Source: an uncultured Selenomonadaceae bacterium (lineage in GTDB: Bacteria > Bacillota > Negativicutes > Selenomonadales > Selenomonadaceae). From it: DNA of 28,022 nucleotides. Where the stretch lies: positions 1-28,022 of the forward strand of contig CAJTSO010000022.1 of NCBI GenBank assembly GCA_910579115.1, written 5' to 3'. Position numbers and translations under genes: made by a program. Shown here piece by piece: positions 25,938 to 28,022 of this stretch; positions within the stretch are counted from its first letter, which is position 1, and every line of letters starts with the position of its first letter. A model generated the notes under the pieces. That model made no database searches, was not told the origin of the DNA, and saw nothing but the letters and a program-made list of their open reading frames with translations.

Positions 25938-25971
25938 AATAACCGAGAACCCTTGATATATATGAATATAA

Positions 25972-25993
25972 TCTCCCAATGTACATTGGGAGA
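25972..25993. promoter_or_regulatory. 22-bp perfect palindrome upstream of fic, possible operator
   Basis: TCTCCCAATGT at 25972–25982 is followed directly by its exact inverse ACATTGGGAGA at 25983–25993, without a spacer. A TATAAT-like box (25967–25972) touches the left edge, and the fic ATG is 14 nt after the right edge. The GGGAG in the right arm could also act as a ribosome binding site. A role as an operator for a DNA-binding protein, perhaps the winged helix of the Fic protein itself, is inference. Confidence 0.6.
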
Positions 25994-26007
25994 ATGAAGG
26001 ATAGCTT

Positions 26008-27072
26008 ATGAGAGAATTTGACTATCATAAACTAGCAGCAAGAACTTGGGATAATGAGATACTATCTTATGTTGCTAAAATACACGAGCATAAAGGTAGA
26101 CAGGAATTGTTCCTGAGACAGAAGCCGGTTGAGCTGACCAGGCTTATTGAAATTGCAAAGATACAAAGTACAGAGAGCTCAAATCGAATCGAGGGTATCG
26201 TTACCACAAATCCAAGATTGAGACAGTTGATGTCGGATAAAACTACGCCACATAATCGGGATGAAGAAGAAATACTTGGGTATCGAAACATACTGAATCT
26301 TATTCATGAAAATTACGATTTGATTCCAGTGAGGCCAAGCTATATTTTGCAGATGCATAGAGATTTATTGAAATACACATCTTTTTCTTATGGAGGAAGT
26401 TTCAAGACTACCTCCAACGAGATTGATATGACGTTGGCTTTTGGTGAGAGGGTGACTATGTTTAGACCACTGGAACCATATGAGACACCGGATGCAATTC
26501 AAAATATTTGTGACAGTTATCAGAAAGAATTGTTCCTGGGGGAAATTGACCATTTGATTTTAATTCCATGCTTTATTCTGGATTTTCTTTGTGTACACTC
26601 ATTTAATGATGGTAATAGTAGAATGAGCAGATTGCTGACTTTGCTTCTTTTATACCGTAGCGGGTATGTAGTCGGCCAATATATCAGTATTGAAAAGGCA
26701 ATAGCGGACACTAAAGAGACTTATTATAAAGTTCTTGCACAGGCAGATCAGAATTGGCATACAGGTGAAAATGACCCGAAGCCTTTCATTAAATATATGC
26801 TGGGAATCATACTTGGGTGCTATCGGGATTTTGAAGAAAGATTGACTTTGGCAGAAAGGTCAGGTTACAAGAGTACTTCCTATGATATTGTACGAAAGTA
26901 TGTGATGGATCGTATAGGTACCTTTACCAAGCAGAATACCCTGGAAGGATGTCCTGGTTTGGGTAGTTCCTCTGTGGAGGCAGCACTGAAAAAGCTGGTT
27001 CAGGAAGGCATTATTCATCGTCTTGGTTCAGGGCGCAAAACCCACTATATAAGAAGTGATGCATTGGAATAA
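26008..27072 (+). CDS. Fic-family protein with N-terminal inhibitory motif and C-terminal winged helix
   Basis: Fic proteins usually transfer AMP from ATP to a target protein. The 354-aa product has an N-terminal Fic_N-like part with the class II inhibitory motif S58-N-R-I-E62-G63, a Fic core, and a C-terminal winged-helix-like segment (SSSVEAALKKLVQEGIIHRLGSGRKTHYI, about residues 320–350). The active-site motif at residues 197–208 reads HSFNDGNSRMSR: the catalytic histidine, F199, D201 and both arginines are present, but the GNGR glycine is S204 and the usual proline is S198. Activity is therefore uncertain. ATG 26008 lies 14 nt after the palindrome; GAAGG at 25996–26000 is a possible ribosome binding site. 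Such Fic genes are often near type I restriction genes, and an hsdR remnant follows here. Targets are unknown. Confidence 0.85.
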   Translation: MREFDYHKLAARTWDNEILSYVAKIHEHKGRQELFLRQKPVELTRLIEIAKIQSTESSNRIEGIVTTNPRLRQLMSDKTTPHNRDEEEILGYRNILNLIHENYDLIPVRPSYILQMHRDLLKYTSFSYGGSFKTTSNEIDMTLAFGERVTMFRPLEPYETPDAIQNICDSYQKELFLGEIDHLILIPCFILDFLCVHSFNDGNSRMSRLLTLLLLYRSGYVVGQYISIEKAIADTKETYYKVLAQADQNWHTGENDPKPFIKYMLGIILGCYRDFEERLTLAERSGYKSTSYDIVRKYVMDRIGTFTKQNTLEGCPGLGSSSVEAALKKLVQEGIIHRLGSGRKTHYIRSDALE

Positions 27073-27161
27073 AATTTTGGGGGTAGATTGTAATTTGTTG
27101 TTGCAATTTACGAAACGATCAGAGAATGGCCAACACTAAAAAATGATTGGGAGGTTTTGCT

Positions 27162-27407
27162 ATGGCTATATTGGGCAAAAAAAAGATGTCCGAAGAGGAC
27201 ATCAAGTTAAACTTTATAACTCCGGTCATTCAGAGAGGTTGGAAAGATCATATCACGATGGAGACCAGAATCACAGATGGCCGCATCAATATCAGGGGAA
27301 ATATCGTGGCTCGCGGCAAGCCCAAATTTGCCGATTATTTGCTGTACTTAAACGATGGAAAGCCGATTGCCGTTGTGGAAGCAAAGGACAACAACCACTC
27401 TCTTTAG
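27162..27407 (+). pseudogene. hsdR: Truncated type I restriction endonuclease subunit HsdR (N-terminal remnant)
   Basis: HsdR is normally a protein of about 800–1100 aa with an N-terminal nuclease and a helicase motor. Here only 81 codons remain. MAILGKKKMSEEDIKLNFIT and PVIQRGW match the start of HsdR, and KFADYLLYLNDGKPIAVVEAKD holds the D…ExK nuclease residues. After the family's NNHSL the frame meets TAG at 27405 and the sequence ceases to look like HsdR. ATG 27162 keeps a good GGGAGG site (27149–27154), so a short peptide could still be made. The helicase part is not in the window, and no hsdM or hsdS is seen. Confidence 0.8.
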
Positions 27408-27540
27408 GAAGCGAGGCAGGCGTTTAAGGTATATGATCCGCCATATCCACAGATGAAGTTGTTGGATATGGGCTGCTGGCAGACTGGATTTGAAAAAGAT
27501 AATGACGAGGGTGAAATTTCTCTCTTCTGATGGAGGTATT
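27408..27540 (+). other. Unidentified coding remnant joined to the hsdR fragment
   Basis: After the TAG the same frame reads on as EARQAFKVYDPPYPQMK then LLDMGCWQTGFEKDNDE, to a TGA at 27528–27530. The composition looks like the C-terminal end of some protein, but I do not recognise the family. It may be the tail of another gene joined to the hsdR start by a deletion. GGAGG at 27532–27536 serves the following gene. Confidence 0.4.
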
Positions 27541-27854
27541 ATGGCATCGAGCAAAAGTTATTTAGACTTTATTTTGGAGCAACTCTCTTAATGGAGGATG
27601 TATCCTATCGAGCGATGATGGGCGAGTACATCATCTACTATCGTGGTAAGGTGATTGGTGGCATTTACGATGACCGTTTTCTTGTGAAACCCACAAAGTC
27701 CGCCGTGACAATGATGCCGAGCGCGAGTATGGAACTTCCGTATGTCAGTGCGAAAGAAATGTTGCTCGTTGACGATGTGGAGACCAGGGATTTCTTCTGG
27801 GATCTGCTGACGGCGATGCACGAGGAACTTCCGGCTGCGAAGAAAAAGGAATAG
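27541..27854 (+). pseudogene. TfoX N-terminal-domain protein, frameshifted
   Basis: TfoX-N-domain proteins are about 100 aa; in Bacillota their role is unknown, and a competence role as in Sxy/TfoX of Proteobacteria should not be assumed. ATG 27541, after GGAGG, gives MASSKSYLDFILEQLS and then TAA at 27589. The rest, EDVSYRAMMGEYIIYYRGKV to ELPAAKKKE, continues in another frame from ATG 27591 to 27854. One extra base near 27588 would restore a single product of about 104 aa, so a one-base deletion is the simplest account. The break creates an overlapping TAATG, so the second part might be translated by re-initiation. Confidence 0.75.
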
Positions 27855-27875
27855 AGATATAGCGTAATAAAAATG

Positions 27876-27926
27876 CACACTCCCTACTGCTATGCACCTG
27901 TTCACTATCGTTAGTAGGGTGGTGTG
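27876..27926. repeat. Inverted repeat after the TfoX-like gene
   Basis: CACAC-T-CCCTACT at 27876–27888 pairs with AGTAGGG-TG-GTGTG at 27913–27926, making a 12-bp stem with a small internal bulge and a 24-nt loop. No U-tract follows, so it is not a clear terminator; it may be a site of a mobile element or a processed RNA structure. The remaining sequence to the window end contains no gene I can support. Confidence 0.45.
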
Positions 27927-28022
27927 TTCATCGTTAATTGGGTATCTGGGTGCATCGTTACATTTGGAGAACTGTGGAAAGAGCTTGATTTATGATTTAT
28001 CAGTTGACTACCACAGATAAAT

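Noticed and set aside
26008..27854. Fic, HsdR and TfoX-like genes as an intact new defence system
   Set aside because: hsdR is cut to 81 codons, the TfoX-like gene is frameshifted, and no methylase or specificity subunit is present; decay is the simpler reading.
27992..28022. Start of another gene at ATG 27992
   Set aside because: Only ten codons are visible, the ribosome binding site is weak, and no family can be recognised.
1..28022. tRNA, rRNA, CRISPR arrays or insertion sequences
   Set aside because: No regularly spaced repeats, transposase-like frames, or tRNA/rRNA core sequences were seen on either strand by eye; a covariance-model search would be needed to exclude small RNAs.

Overview
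The window is a stretch of chromosome from an anaerobic, low-to-moderate GC Bacillota-type bacterium. This rests on three things seen here: the aroQ–pepP–efp gene order, an RqcH/NFACT gene with the D97-R98 motif, and strong GGAGG-type ribosome binding sites with frequent GTG/TTG starts. The oxygen-independent (CbiD/CbiG) route to vitamin B12 fits an anaerobe. A member of Negativicutes or Clostridia is plausible, but the sequence alone does not settle it.

Layout. (1) 1–4752: the end of a viroplasmin-type RNase HI gene, then ftsK/spoIIIE, ispD and ispF, all on the + strand and closed by a terminator at about 4767–4808. (2) 5001–16838: a promoter-like box, a cobalamin riboswitch (about 5020–5173), a hairpin that hides the first Shine-Dalgarno sequence, then thirteen B12 genes, many with 4-nt stop/start overlaps: cbiD-E-T-F-G-H-J-C-A, cobU, cbiP, cbiB, cobS. 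(3) 17028–19654: the aminopropanol-phosphate branch and the phosphatase, pduX-like L-threonine kinase, cobD and cobC. cobD is split by a frameshift. (4) 19670–21795: aroQ, pepP and efp run on directly from cobC, ending in a 22-bp perfect-stem bidirectional terminator shared with the convergent rqcH (21844–23577, minus strand). (5) 23796–25937: a phosphoglycolate-phosphatase-like HAD gene and a 23S rRNA m5U methyltransferase gene. (6) 25972–28022: an accessory tail with a 22-bp palindrome, a Fic gene, an 81-codon remnant of a type I restriction hsdR, and a frameshifted TfoX-N-domain gene.

How the genes work together. The cob block encodes nearly the whole corrin-ring modification and nucleotide-loop assembly route, placed under B12 control by the riboswitch. 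Not in this window are the cobaltochelatase (CbiK/CbiX), precorrin-2 synthesis, CbiL, the adenosyltransferase and CobT, which must be elsewhere, replaced or missing. The pduX–cobD pair should supply (R)-1-amino-2-propanol phosphate to CbiB; the cobD lesion would break that supply unless it is a sequencing error. The tail looks like a decaying restriction/Fic locus. I see no intact new system. The most useful items are the riboswitch expression platform, the broken cobD, and the Fic gene with a palindrome upstream and an altered active-site motif.
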